DNA of 64,000 bases, from the NCBI GenBank assembly GCA_002245135.1, contig NGBS01000890.1, positions 62,001-126,000 on the forward strand, written 5' to 3'. Below are positions 1 to 11,066 of the stretch, piece by piece (the stretch's first letter is position 1; the number at the start of each line of letters is the position of its first letter). The translations under genes were made by a program, and so were the position numbers. The DNA comes from Proteromonas lacertae (taxonomy: Eukaryota > Sar > Bigyra > Opalinata > Proteromonadidae). The notes under the pieces were generated by a model. That model did not search any database and was not told where the DNA came from. It saw only the letters and a list, made by a program, of their open reading frames with translations.

Positions 1-3000
1 GATTTAATTCTTAATTAGAAGAGTCAATAGAAATAGAATATTTAAATCATTCTAAAGTAATTGGCACAGCAAAAATAAGTTTATTTCACATAGCAGATGG
101 TCCATTCACTGTAGTATTAGAATTTATATCAAATGCTGTAAGAAACAAACAAGGTCAGATGGAGGCGTATAATTTATTGTTAATCTTCAATAGTAAAGTA
201 GTAGGAAATGTCACATTCGTATGTGTAATGGAACAAATCGATAAATGGGAAATGATAGTGAAATCTGCTTCAGCTTTGCTTAGTTCTAATGTAAATGTTA
301 ATACTTCTATTTCAAATACAGAATCTAGATCATACTTTTTAGTTTTTATATCTAGAACTGAGAAAGAAGAAGATGATATACTGTATATTTTAATATTAAT
401 TTTCTTTTTCTAGATATCATTCAAATCCTCATCATTTACCAGTGATTGATTCAGATCCACAATTACCCTCTGCACAGAATAGTAAGTCAAGAATTGAATG
501 GAATGAAAATGAGTTAAAACCAATCAATATTACAACTACATTTAGAGAATGGAGAGATATAGTAATAAAAATACAATTGAGATATTTTACAGTATAATAA
601 TAATATTTTTTTTACTTTTTCTTATTATTTATTTACTTAATAGAATGATAAAGATAGAAATGAAAGAGATAGTATATATCATGGTGAAGCATATTTAACA
701 ATCGATAAAGCCATCAACTGCTGTAGAAAATCACCAGAATCAACTTCCATTATCAATATCCCATTACATTATAACGATTGTAATTGTGGTACAATATCAA
801 TAAAAGTGAAAATTAATAATATTCCAAAGGTAAGTCAGAATTTATCAGGCGTTTTATTGAAAGATGGAATATCAATAAAATCACCAGTTATTGTTCCACC
901 ATCTACTAAAGCTGGTAAAACTAGAAAAAAAGAGAAAAAAGAAGTAATGCCAAGTCGAATTGATAAATTAAATGAATTGTATATTATTTATTTATTTATT
1001 TTATTAATAGAGTTACAATTTTTCAAAATAATTTATTATCATCAAAAGCAGTATCAGTTAAACAACAATTAAACACTTTAGAAGATATAAAAACACTATT
1101 AAAAGAGACTGAAAAGGACAGTATAATAACATACATTTATCCATCCAAATCAATACTATTAGAAGCACAATATCAATTTTTAAAAATCTACAAAATCCTG
1201 TTTGATGTAGTTGATGAATTAGATTATCCTTTAAAATGCAGTGTTTTAGATATATTAATATTAATCGATTCACGAGGTGAATTAAGTGATTTAACTTTAC
1301 TAGGATTTGATATTGTCAATCCAGACGTTAATCCATCTGACGAAGATTTAGCATTCTGTTTAGCGAAGAGAGATTTAGATGTAAAAACATTACTATATGT
1401 TACACAGAAAGTATGTCAATTAGGTATAAGTACTCGTTTATTAAAGTCTTGTTCACATATTATAGCAATGTCAATGTATCGATTACCGTTTTGGGGCGAA
1501 TATATTTTCAAAGCAGTGAAGAAATATAAAGAGAATTTACCTGATTGGATGAAATTAGAAACGGCTAGATTTGTAGATTCATTAAAATCCGCCAATAGTG
1601 TTGAAGAACATGATGAAGTGGATCAATTAATAGAAACAATCAATTGGAAATTAGTAGATAAGAAATTAACAATGAAATATCCAACTGATATAGAAAATCA
1701 GAATAAGTTGATTAATGAAGATAATAATCCTTGTATAAATCAGATTAGTAAGTATGGAAGATTATATTTTTCAGTATATAATGAATGGTTAAATTGTACA
1801 TTTGATATGTTGAAGAATATGTATAGTGACATTCAGTGGAGTAGAATTGTAGGATATAAAACCTTTTTAAAATCATTTTTTGTTCAATTAAGGTTAAGAG
1901 ATATTTCAACATTTCCAGATTCAATGTTAGCTGTGTCAAAGTCATTATTAGTGAATAGAACGTTATTGTCTTTATTTATTAATGCGATAATGTCAAAGAC
2001 GCAGATGTATGATGTGTGTGAAATTGGAGCTTGTTTGGATTTATGTAGTGATTGGTTTAGTATATATATATAAATTATATTTTACTTATATTTTCCTATT
2101 TCCTATTTATATTTATTTAATATTTATTTATTTAGATACTCATTTGGATTGGTCAATGAAAACCGACAAATGTCGTCATCCCAATTACAATCAACTCACC
2201 TTACTACCAGCAACATTCGATTTTCATTTCATTTGCAGTGTAATGAATCGATTGCTAAGTAGTGAACACAATCAAATATTATTAAAAACATTCGAATTCT
2301 TATATACACAATGGGATACATTTAGTGAAATGCAATGTGATATATTAAGATCATTATTAATAAAAAAGAAACGAATGTATAGATTCTTCTTACACTGGTG
2401 CGAAATAGTTAGAAAATATTATGATTTATTGTTATTATATAGAATACTAAGGCCTAGAAGATGGTGGGAAAAACAAAGAATGACAGAATCAATCTGTGAT
2501 GAAGATGATGAAATAATTGACTTTACTGAAATAGTGAATGATTTATATTATGCATTTGAAGGAAGATCTCATAAAGATTTATCACCAAATGGATTTCATG
2601 TTATTGTAAGTGGTAGTGATGTGATGGATTATATATTAAATATAAAAGTAATAACAACTTCTGAATCTATTGCTTTATTGATATGTAATGAATTATGTAA
2701 ATCGAAATTTATTCATAACATCAATGGAAGTAGTAATAACAATATCAATAATAATAATAATAATAATAATAACACTGTAGAAGAAGAAGCAGCAGCAGAA
2801 AGAGAAAGAGAAAGGCAAGAAGAAGAAGAAAATAAAGTAATAGATAATGAATTATTTATCAATTCCCCCAATGAGTTCTATTATATTACATTGCCTTATA
2901 TTCTTTGTCCTAATTATTATAATATTACAAAAGGTACTTATATTAGGAGTGTGATGGATCCGCTGATTATACCTTATATTGAAGCAAGTTTGAGACAAAT

Positions 3001-3395
3001 TAGAAGAAAAATATCCATTACACCTGAAGAAATTAGTGGTATTGAGTTAGAAATAGAACATTATGAAAAAAATAAAGGAGAACCAACCAAAGCAGCTTCT
3101 AGTAAGTATTTAGCTTATCATAATTACTTACACAAAACAGATGATTTGATTAAATCGTTGAATAAAACAAAAGTTGAATTGAATGGTGAAGAAGAGAATG
3201 ATAGGTTGTTATTGGGTAAAGGAAGGTGAGATTCCAGAAAATCTAGTGGTTTATACTGTTCCTGCTTTAACACAGTTTGAAACATTGATTCAAGAACAGC
3301 ATGACTTGATTAATAGCACTAAAGGTGAAAGTAATATAAATTGTCCAACTGTTCATTGGGTAACAGTTGTGCCAAACCTTAATTCTAATGATTAA
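1..3395 (+). CDS. C2-domain protein with DUF1765-like region (5' partial)
   Basis: The gene enters from the left edge; the first visible exon starts near 19, after an acceptor ending TTAG. Exons join across introns at about 387-413, 592-643, 979-1010 and 2060-2135. The N-terminal 120 visible residues look like a C2 domain (beta-rich, motif HSKVIGTAKISLF). The rest is a long helical protein. Around 2370-2450 the stretch FFLHWCEIVRKYYDLLLLYR resembles the DUF1765 family, which I recall from fungi, mycetozoa and entamoebae; its function is not established. A poly-Asn run and an acidic Glu/Arg stretch (about 2730-2835) form a low-complexity linker. Near 3220 the frame must shift by +1 to reach the last 50 residues, which end at TAA 3393-3395. 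Family assignment is tentative; coding status is firm. Confidence 0.7.
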
Positions 3396-3462
3396 TCGTG
3401 TTATACATAAGTTAGATATGTTTTTATTGTTGTTGTGTTGGAGATTTTAACAAAAACAAAAG

Positions 3463-3483
3463 TGATATGTAACGACTATATTT
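3463..3483 (+). promoter_or_regulatory. CG-core promoter-like motif upstream of the Tudor-like gene
   Basis: AACGACTATATTTTTAAG begins at 3471, about 35 nt before the ATG at 3514. Nearly the same string (AAACGACTATATTTTATT) precedes the glycosyltransferase gene at 36328, and its reverse complement (AATATAGTCGTTTT) precedes the M8 gene at 25752. The role is inferred from recurrence and position. Confidence 0.5.
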
Positions 3484-3513
3484 TTAAGATATCATTTCAG
3501 TTAGACTTAAAAA

Positions 3514-6500
3514 ATGAGTAGACATAGTCAGATCTACACGTCTTATGAAGATAGAATTGTTCAACATGGAGAACAGTATATTATGCCATTATTTTGGATA
3601 GATTTGATGTACATTACTCGAAAGATCTAATCAGAACGAATATTTCAATGGATTTACTACACATCCTCTTAAATCCTACTCATCAAATTATTGAGAATTT
3701 CATTGTGTATGATCTCTAGTCTATCTTTAGAGTATTACTTGAAAAATCCGATTTCCTTGATGATAATTACTTAAACTACTTTGATTTCAAACCAAAGAAT
3801 GTATCCAAACTCAGCTTCTCAGAGTTACTTGAATTACTTTATAAAGCAGATCATTTATGTAATACAACTCTCCGTAAAAAGGAATTGAAGAGACCAATGT
3901 ATACTTATGAATTTGAGAAGAGAAGCAAGAAATTAAAGGAAATATCTGACGCTAAAACAGTAAAAGATTTGAAAAGTATAACCAGACCAAAAGTTCAATC
4001 ACAAGTATAAATTAATATTTAATTGATTGCTATTAAATATAGGAAGATAATGAATTATTATATCCTCATGGTAAATCCAGTATTCCAGGTGAAAGAGTAG
4101 TAATAACAAAACTAGACAAAGTAGAAGTTGCCAAAAACAGAAAAGTATCAAAAAATGCAAAAATCTTAGAAAAAAACTTAGAAAATTCAGTCAGAAGAAC
4201 ATCCATTACAAGTGACAATGAAGAAGATGATTTAAATACTTCGAGAAGAAGTAAAAAGAGTGATTTAGAATCAAGTATGAGAAGAAGTTCAGTAAAATCA
4301 ACAGATTCAGCTAAAGAATTCACTATTACTTCAGCTTCAACAGCTAAAAATGCCTCAACAATGTCAGGAACTGTAAGAAGAACTTCCTTTATTGGTGGTA
4401 GTGGTGGTGGTGAAAGTAGTCAGAAGTTAAAATCACCTAAGAAAAGTGGTGAAAAAGCAAATTTATCAATGTCTGGAACATTACCTCCACCATTTAAACC
4501 AGCTGGAAAGAGTATGGGAAAAGCAATTGACATTAACCAATTAAAAGATGATGAAGGATCTCCCAGTAAGAAAGATGAAAAATTTGATAGAAGTACGTTG
4601 ACTGATAAAGAGAATAATTGGTTGAATCATCATAAAATTGGTTTATCAAAAAGAGTATTTATTATATTATTATTATATTGAATAGAAAGCTGAAACAAAG
4701 ATAATATGTTTAAATATTTTACAGTCATTATTAAACACAGTTCGAGGTTATGATTATGATAAATATGCTCCATATTATGACTTTATAGAAATGCCACAAG
4801 AAGAAGTTGATTTAGTAGAATTAATCAAAAGTTGTAATGTTGTTGAAGCACAATTAGTTGAATATGAAATGGGGGAATTTGTCGAATTTTTGCAAAGCAC
4901 CCCCTATTTCACCAAAGTGGATAATCCTCCATTAGAAGCATTGAATAATTTGTATGAAGAAATTCAAAAAGAATTTGATGATGAGAATATGCATTATGAT
5001 GATTTTATCAATTATATGAATCAATTTACAGCTGTATTACATAAAGTAGATCCATTACCAACTAATACAATAACAACAACCAGTGAATTAAAAGAAAGAA
5101 AGAAAGCTGTAGAAATAAGAGAAGGAATGGTTGTATTGAATGAAAAAGGAGGAAAAGGATTAATAATCAAAGAAGAAGAGGAAGATAAGAAATATGAAGT
5201 TTATAATCTACAAGATAATGAGACAAAAGTGTATGCTAAGGAAAAATTAAAGCCATTAACATGTGTAGAATTAGGAGTTATTGTTAGTATTAATTCAGAT
5301 GGATCTTATAACATAATGTATGCCAATGAATTTAATAATAATTATGATACTTATGTTGATGATTCATTGATTGTTAATAAAGTCAAAATAAAACCATTTC
5401 CTGATATAGAGAAATCTCCTTACAAAGTAGGAGATATTGCATTTTGTGATAATGGATATGAAGCTTCAGAATATGTAATTGTTGATATTCATAAAGATAA
5501 AAGTGGTTATTTATATAGTTTATGTTATGATAATAGATATATTATTAATAATGTTCCAATGAAAGAAATATCTCAATCAACAACACATAAAGTACTTAAG
5601 AATACAGAAGGTTTAAGATTTACTGTTGGTGATTTAGTTGAAGTAAATGTTGTTGGTGGAATTATATTGGATAGTTTAGTTGATTTATCAAATGGTAAAA
5701 TAATTGATGGAAAAGTGAAATTATCTGTTTCTAGTAATAGTGTTATTTGTTCTTATTCATATGATCCATTGAATAATAGTTGTTTAAAACCAGTTGCTTC
5801 CCATTATAATCAATTATTAATTGGAGAAAGTGTTTTATTCCAAGAAGCTCATGGAAATGTGAAAGATAAATTCAGTAAAATTCATTATGATTTGATAGAG
5901 TATAAAGGAAGATATTATTGGAAAGATGAAAGAGATTTATTGACTATTAATAATGATTATATTATTGGAGATAAAGTGATTGTTAAAATAAATGATGTTT
6001 ATGAATTACCAGGTATTATAATGGATATACAAAAGAAGCATCAAGTTAATTCTTCTTATAAGATATTGTTATGCAATGGACTTATTATGGAGGATTTAAG
6101 AATGAAGAATATAAAGACTTTTGATTATTATTCTGGTAGAAAAGTCTTATATATTGATGAAGATGAAAATAAGTTTGAAATTGGAAGTATGATGACTTTA
6201 GATAATTGTGGTGGTTATTGTATATTATTAGAAAATGATAATACAATTGTAGGAAAAATAAGTTATAAGAATATAGTATTATATCAAAATAAACACTTGA
6301 AAAAAGGAATGAAAGTAAAATATGGAAATCATGAAGGACAAATCTGTGAAATAACTTGTGATGGTAATTATAACATATTCAATTCAAGCGTAGGTACTTA
6401 TTCTCCAAATATCAATTATGAATTAATTCAACCAGATTATGGAAATGAAATAGAAATAGAAGAAGAGGAAGAGGAAGATATAAAGAAACAAAAAGAATTA

Positions 6501-7247
6501 ATGAATAACTTAAGATCATTGTATAATATTGGAGATAAAGTGATATATAACGATGAATGTATGGGTGAAATAAATGAAATTAATGAAGATTGTAGTTATA
6601 ATATATGTTTAGATGATGGTAGCTATTTAGAATTTATTTCTAATAAAACAATCTATTTAATGCCTGATTATAGTTATGAAAATATGATTAATATTTCTAA
6701 AGATGAAGAATATCATTTAAATGAAGAAGTGGAGATGTTATTATTAGAAAATAATAAAAAATATGTAAAAGGTAAAATCCATAGAATAATTGATAAAAAA
6801 CCAAAGAAATATTACACAATCAGTAGTAGAATAAAGAATGAAACTGTTTATTATTATAATGTATCAAGTGATTATTTAAGAAAACCAAAACGTTCATTAG
6901 ATGATAAAGTATATGTATTTAGTGAAATTCAAGGTAAGAAGATATGGTGTTTAGGTAAAATCCATAGAATTCATACAGATGGTACATTTGATATTCATTT
7001 GAGTGTGAATAACATTTCTCATCACAAAATACCTTCACAATATATTCTGAGTGATTTCCCTCAATTGATTGAAGAAACGTATGAAGTTGGTGATATATTG
7101 TGTTACAATGGTTATGATAGTCCTAAAGTATGTATTGTGAAGAAAGCTTATGATTTAATGTATGAGATTGAATTATGTCAGAGTAAAGAAGTGATTAGTG
7201 ATGCAAAAGAAAGTGATTTATCTCGTTTATTCACTGCCGGTTTATAA
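3514..7247 (+). CDS. Tandem Tudor/Agenet-like repeat protein
   Basis: The ATG at 3514 opens a multi-exon gene with two tiny introns (3576-3601, 26 nt; 3707-3730, 24 nt) and two longer ones near 4004-4041 and 4655-4724. The N-terminal third is a helical region followed by a Ser/Lys-rich, probably disordered segment (about 4080-4640). From about 5120 to 7240 there are some 12 degenerate repeats of 50-60 residues, most starting (V/I)GD(K/I)V and containing GxIxxIxxDGxYxI and a Tyr/Asp-rich end. This is the pattern of small SH3-like barrels of the Tudor/Agenet/KOW type. Such barrels usually mediate protein or nucleic-acid contacts; no catalytic motif is visible. The partner is unknown. A GT-rich tract follows the TAA stop. 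Confidence 0.75.
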
Positions 7248-7356
7248 TTAAATGGATATTATTGTTTTTTTGTTTTTTTCTTTAGATTAAACAAATTATA
7301 AAAGAAATAACAATTATATATTAATACAAATTAATTATGCATAATATAATATACAT

Positions 7357-8580
7357 TTACATCATATCTTCTGTCATTGTACATGCAATACCATAAAATC
7401 CAGTAAAACAATTACATAATCCTGTTTCTGTATCACATGAACCATTTCCACCACATTCTGTTGGTTTTATACCTGAAACACTTGCTGTAACTCCAGCTGT
7501 TCCATAACTAGTATAATGTTTTGATCCTATTTGAACTGATGCTGGTGTTCCTGTACTTGCTGGTATTTCAGTAGTTGACATTCCATGATAACCTGATGGA
7601 GTTTCAGAACCTGGATAATTATCGTTCTTTAAATCTGCATTTGATATTAATTTCAATGGATTTTGTCTTCCTGTTTGTTGACTTCCAAATGTAATTTCAA
7701 CTGTTGTACATTTTATTGGATCATTACATTTAGCTGTTGTGTCTGGATCAATAACACCAACTGGTAATCTTTGTAAAGCTTCATTCCAACCTAATATTCC
7801 TGTATCACATGGACCTGAAGGAGATGTAGATGCATCAGTTTTTTTCTCACAATAAGTACAAAATCTATCACTATACCATTTTCTTCCTAACATATCTGTA
7901 TATTCTAAATAAGCTAAACATTTGTAAGAATTTGCATTATCAGCGCCAGTTTCAGATGTAGTAACTGTTAATGAGAATGTTTGAGTTGATGTTGATGATG
8001 AACTTTCACAGTCACTAGTTGCACTATATCCAGTTGGACATTTCTTTTCACTACAATCATAGCCACTATATTCACCATCACAAACACAAGCATAACTTTG
8101 ATCACCATCATAACGATTATTTTGGTAATTACCTTTAGTAGAACCAGTATTAACTTGAGCATATCCATAACTATTTTTATATTCACCATTAACATCTAAT
8201 GACAAGTGTTTAACTGGAACACACAAACCATGTCCATTACAACTATTTGGACAACTAGTTCTTTGACAAGCATTACCTTCAAAGCCACCATAACACTGAC
8301 ATATACCTGTAGATCTATCGCAATTACCTTTACCACTACATTCTAAATCAGTGTGTTTATCTTCTTTTCCTGCTCCACCTGTATTCGATGGATCAGCACT
8401 AGGTTCAACATATGTTTTACCATAAGGACATACCTTACCTGAACAATCACCAAAAGTATATCCTTCATAACAACTACAAGTACCTGATTTTGTACAAGTA
8501 CCATGTCCATTGCATTGACTAGGACATGTTGCAGATAATGCTAACGACAGAGTTGTGAGAAAAACGAGAATGAATTTCAT
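7357..8580 (-). CDS. Secreted EGF-repeat protein, SIG1/Ocm mastigoneme-like
   Basis: This is an uninterrupted 407-codon gene. MKFILVFLTTLSLALSA is a clear signal peptide. At least four EGF-like modules follow, with the pattern CPxxCNGHGxC...CxCYxGYxxxDC. Two features fit the SIG1/Ocm family of mastigoneme-associated proteins that I know from stramenopiles and some alveolates: a CPYGKTYV segment followed by an acidic linker and ECSGKGNCDRSTGICQC, and RTSCPNSCNGHGLC followed by an insert and another EGF. A Cys-poor beta-rich domain (about residues 200-375) separates these from a last EGF near the C terminus. There is no membrane anchor, so the protein is probably secreted or part of flagellar or body hairs. 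The family link is by pattern recall only. Confidence 0.8.
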   Translation of the reverse strand: MKFILVFLTTLSLALSATCPSQCNGHGTCTKSGTCSCYEGYTFGDCSGKVCPYGKTYVEPSADPSNTGGAGKEDKHTDLECSGKGNCDRSTGICQCYGGFEGNACQRTSCPNSCNGHGLCVPVKHLSLDVNGEYKNSYGYAQVNTGSTKGNYQNNRYDGDQSYACVCDGEYSGYDCSEKKCPTGYSATSDCESSSSTSTQTFSLTVTTSETGADNANSYKCLAYLEYTDMLGRKWYSDRFCTYCEKKTDASTSPSGPCDTGILGWNEALQRLPVGVIDPDTTAKCNDPIKCTTVEITFGSQQTGRQNPLKLISNADLKNDNYPGSETPSGYHGMSTTEIPASTGTPASVQIGSKHYTSYGTAGVTASVSGIKPTECGGNGSCDTETGLCNCFTGFYGIACTMTEDMM

Positions 8581-8590
8581 TTGTCAGTTT

Positions 8591-8614
8591 TACTATAAAA
8601 CGAATATATTTTTG
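8591..8614. promoter_or_regulatory. Promoter-like motif upstream of the EGF gene
   Basis: On the minus strand this reads AAAATATATTCGTTTTATAG, ending about 11 nt before the ATG at 8580. The same 20 bases occur on the plus strand between the divergent genes at 48775 and 48876. Confidence 0.5.
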
Positions 8615-8697
8615 AATAAAAGATATCAGCTTGACAGGCTTGATGTTTAAATTGCTTAAAACAACAGATGTAATAATAATTAATCAATAAAATTAGT

Positions 8698-10505
8698 TTA
8701 ATTTTCTTCATCACTTGCCACTTCACTCATGTGATTATTCAATAAGCTTTCCAACTATGAAATACATTAAAAATGATAAAATATACATCATTATTGCCTT
8801 CCACTATGAAATTATGTATCTCAGTTACTCTGGTATGGTTTCTAGTGGTTTCATCATTATTAATCTTCTCAAATAAAGCTTTCATATTATTCCTCAACGT
8901 ATTCTGAATAGTCTCTTCTCGTTGTAACAATTTTCCTTTCTCAGTCTCAGAGGATGTATTAACAGCACTATTCAAACTATCTTTATCACTTAACAACTAT
9001 AATTAATAAAAAATCAAGTAAATTATACGCTCTTCATATCATCATCAAGTGTATTCAGTTTCTCTTCACTCACATCATCTTTATTAAACTCATCATATAG
9101 ATTAAACACAGTATTTCCTACTTCCATACCAAATTCATTCAAATTATTCTCAACAGCTCTGAAGAATGTTTGGAAACACTCTTTATATTGTGATACCAAT
9201 GATGTATATCTTGTCTCAAACTCATCATTCAATTTTCTCACTATTTCCACTAAATCCACTTCAGTCAACATCAATAAATTCTTCAACTCCATCAAATCAC
9301 TTCTGAACAATCCAATACTAGATTCTAATTCATCTCTTGATTTATATTCACTATCTCTCACCAACTTCTTATATTTCTTCATATATCCTTCTACAGCTTG
9401 AATTGATTTCTTTTCTGCTTCTTTCTTCACTCCTGTTACTACCTTTAGATAATTTGCATATTCACTTTTCATTGCAGCGTATTTCTCTAAAGCAGAATCT
9501 CTGACAGTATCACCAATTGCATTGAATTGATCTGTGAGATTTTGAATTAAGTTTTCTACACCTGGAAGAATACGAATTCTTTGTAGTTCTTGATCAGCTA
9601 TACAAATAATAAATAATAAATAAAGAAAAACAAAAAATGATAAAGATAAAGAGAAAAAATAATATTTCATATATATACTTCCCAACATTTCATCCAATAA
9701 TGTAACAGTAACATCCAAATAAGCTTCTCTCAATTCAGTCATTCTCTCTTCATCCTTCTTCTTCTTTTCTTCAATCGCTTTCTTTGCTCTATCACTCTCT
9801 TGTAAGCCTTGTAATTCATCTTGTTTAGTTTCTTTAGCTTCTATTACCTCTTGTTCTTTGACTAAACAGTAATCTAAATATCGTAAATGATCTAGAAATG
9901 CTAATATTGTTACTTTATATTCTTGATCTTGACTCATTGGAGTTCCAGCTAAATTAACTGATTGTAAATTGGGAAAATCTCTCAAATATCGGAATTTGGT
10001 TTAGATCATTGATTGGATTATTACCTAATGATAGCACTTGTAAGTTGGTGAGATTATCTAAATTTTCGATTTTTTTGATTTGGTTATTGTATAAAGATAA
10101 ATCTTTCAAATGTATTAGTTTTTCAAATCCTTCTATTTTGGTAATATTATTAAATGACAAATCAAGCCATTCCAGATTTGTAAGAGTATCTAATCCAGAT
10201 ATTTGTTCTATTACATTATTATCTAAAGTTAATATTCTTAATGAATCCAATCCTACTAAATTGTCTATTTTCTTGATATCTAAAGAAATATATCACATTA
10301 CTTCTATTATACTTTTATATGATAACAATAATTCAACTTCATTGTGTAAATTTATTTCCTCATTTATTTCTACTTTTTTATCTGAGTTATCAGGTAATTC
10401 TCTCAAGGCTTTCTCTCTCCTCAATTCTAATATGCTTGCTGTAATCATGTCCCCATTTATTACTTGAAGCTCTTTGGGAGCTGCTGGAATATGATCTAGA
10501 CTCAT
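8698..10505 (-). CDS. DRC3: Dynein regulatory complex subunit 3 (LRRC48-like)
   Basis: The minus-strand gene starts MSLDHIPAAPKEL at 10505. An N-terminal leucine-rich repeat block (repeats such as LTNLEWLDLSFNNITKIEGF) ends in the cap FPNLQSVNLAGTPMS, followed by a long coiled coil to the C terminus. This order, length (about 500 residues) and the motif DHLRYLDYCLV match DRC3 of the nexin-dynein regulatory complex, which supports motility in axonemes. Introns lie near 10281-10314, 9601-9680, 8998-9030 and 8755-8786. At about 9982-9990 one extra T (ATATTTG) breaks the last LRR; removing it restores the expected repeat. The gene implies a motile flagellum. Confidence 0.85.
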
Positions 10506-11066
10506 CTATTTTCTTAAAAATATAAAAGTAACGGCTTTAAACAAGCCAAACAATTGAAACGAGTATATTATTGGAATAGAAATGTATTTTGAATATTATA
10601 TTTATAAAAAGCCTATTTACATTTATAAATTGCCATATGTCAGATTTGTTTGAATGACTTGTATTATGGATTTTATTTAATAATATCAAATATATTCTGT
10701 AGTTCACTCTGAATAACACTTATATTATATGCAATTGTTAGTATATGTGTTTCAATTTTTATTTTAGGTGGTTATTTATGCTTTATCAACACATTATCAA
10801 TCAAAGTGCAAATATACCGATTAAGCTTTGGCAGGGGGTAAACAACTCACTAAAGTATGCTCTTAATAAATTTATATTCTACGACCTTTTCAAATGCTTC
10901 TGGAATTAATAAAAATAATGGAACTTTGGGGATTTTTTGGCTAGTTTGGATTAATGGGTTTTCGGTACTACATTTCTATTTGCTGAAAGAAATTCGTATC
11001 TTCGTCTTTAAAAGAAGCAATCACAATCAGTATAGCTTCATTTCAAATCATTACATTCTTATATAG
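10506..11066. other. Intergenic region between DRC3 and PPDK starts
   Basis: This 560-bp stretch separates two divergent genes. On the DRC3 side, GCCGTTAC (minus strand, about 10530) is a variant of the CG-core motif 26 nt before the ATG. On the PPDK side, TACGACCTTTTC lies near 10879, and the unusually GC-rich string GGCAGGGGGTAAAC near 10830 is unlike the surroundings. I see no convincing coding region. Confidence 0.4.
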
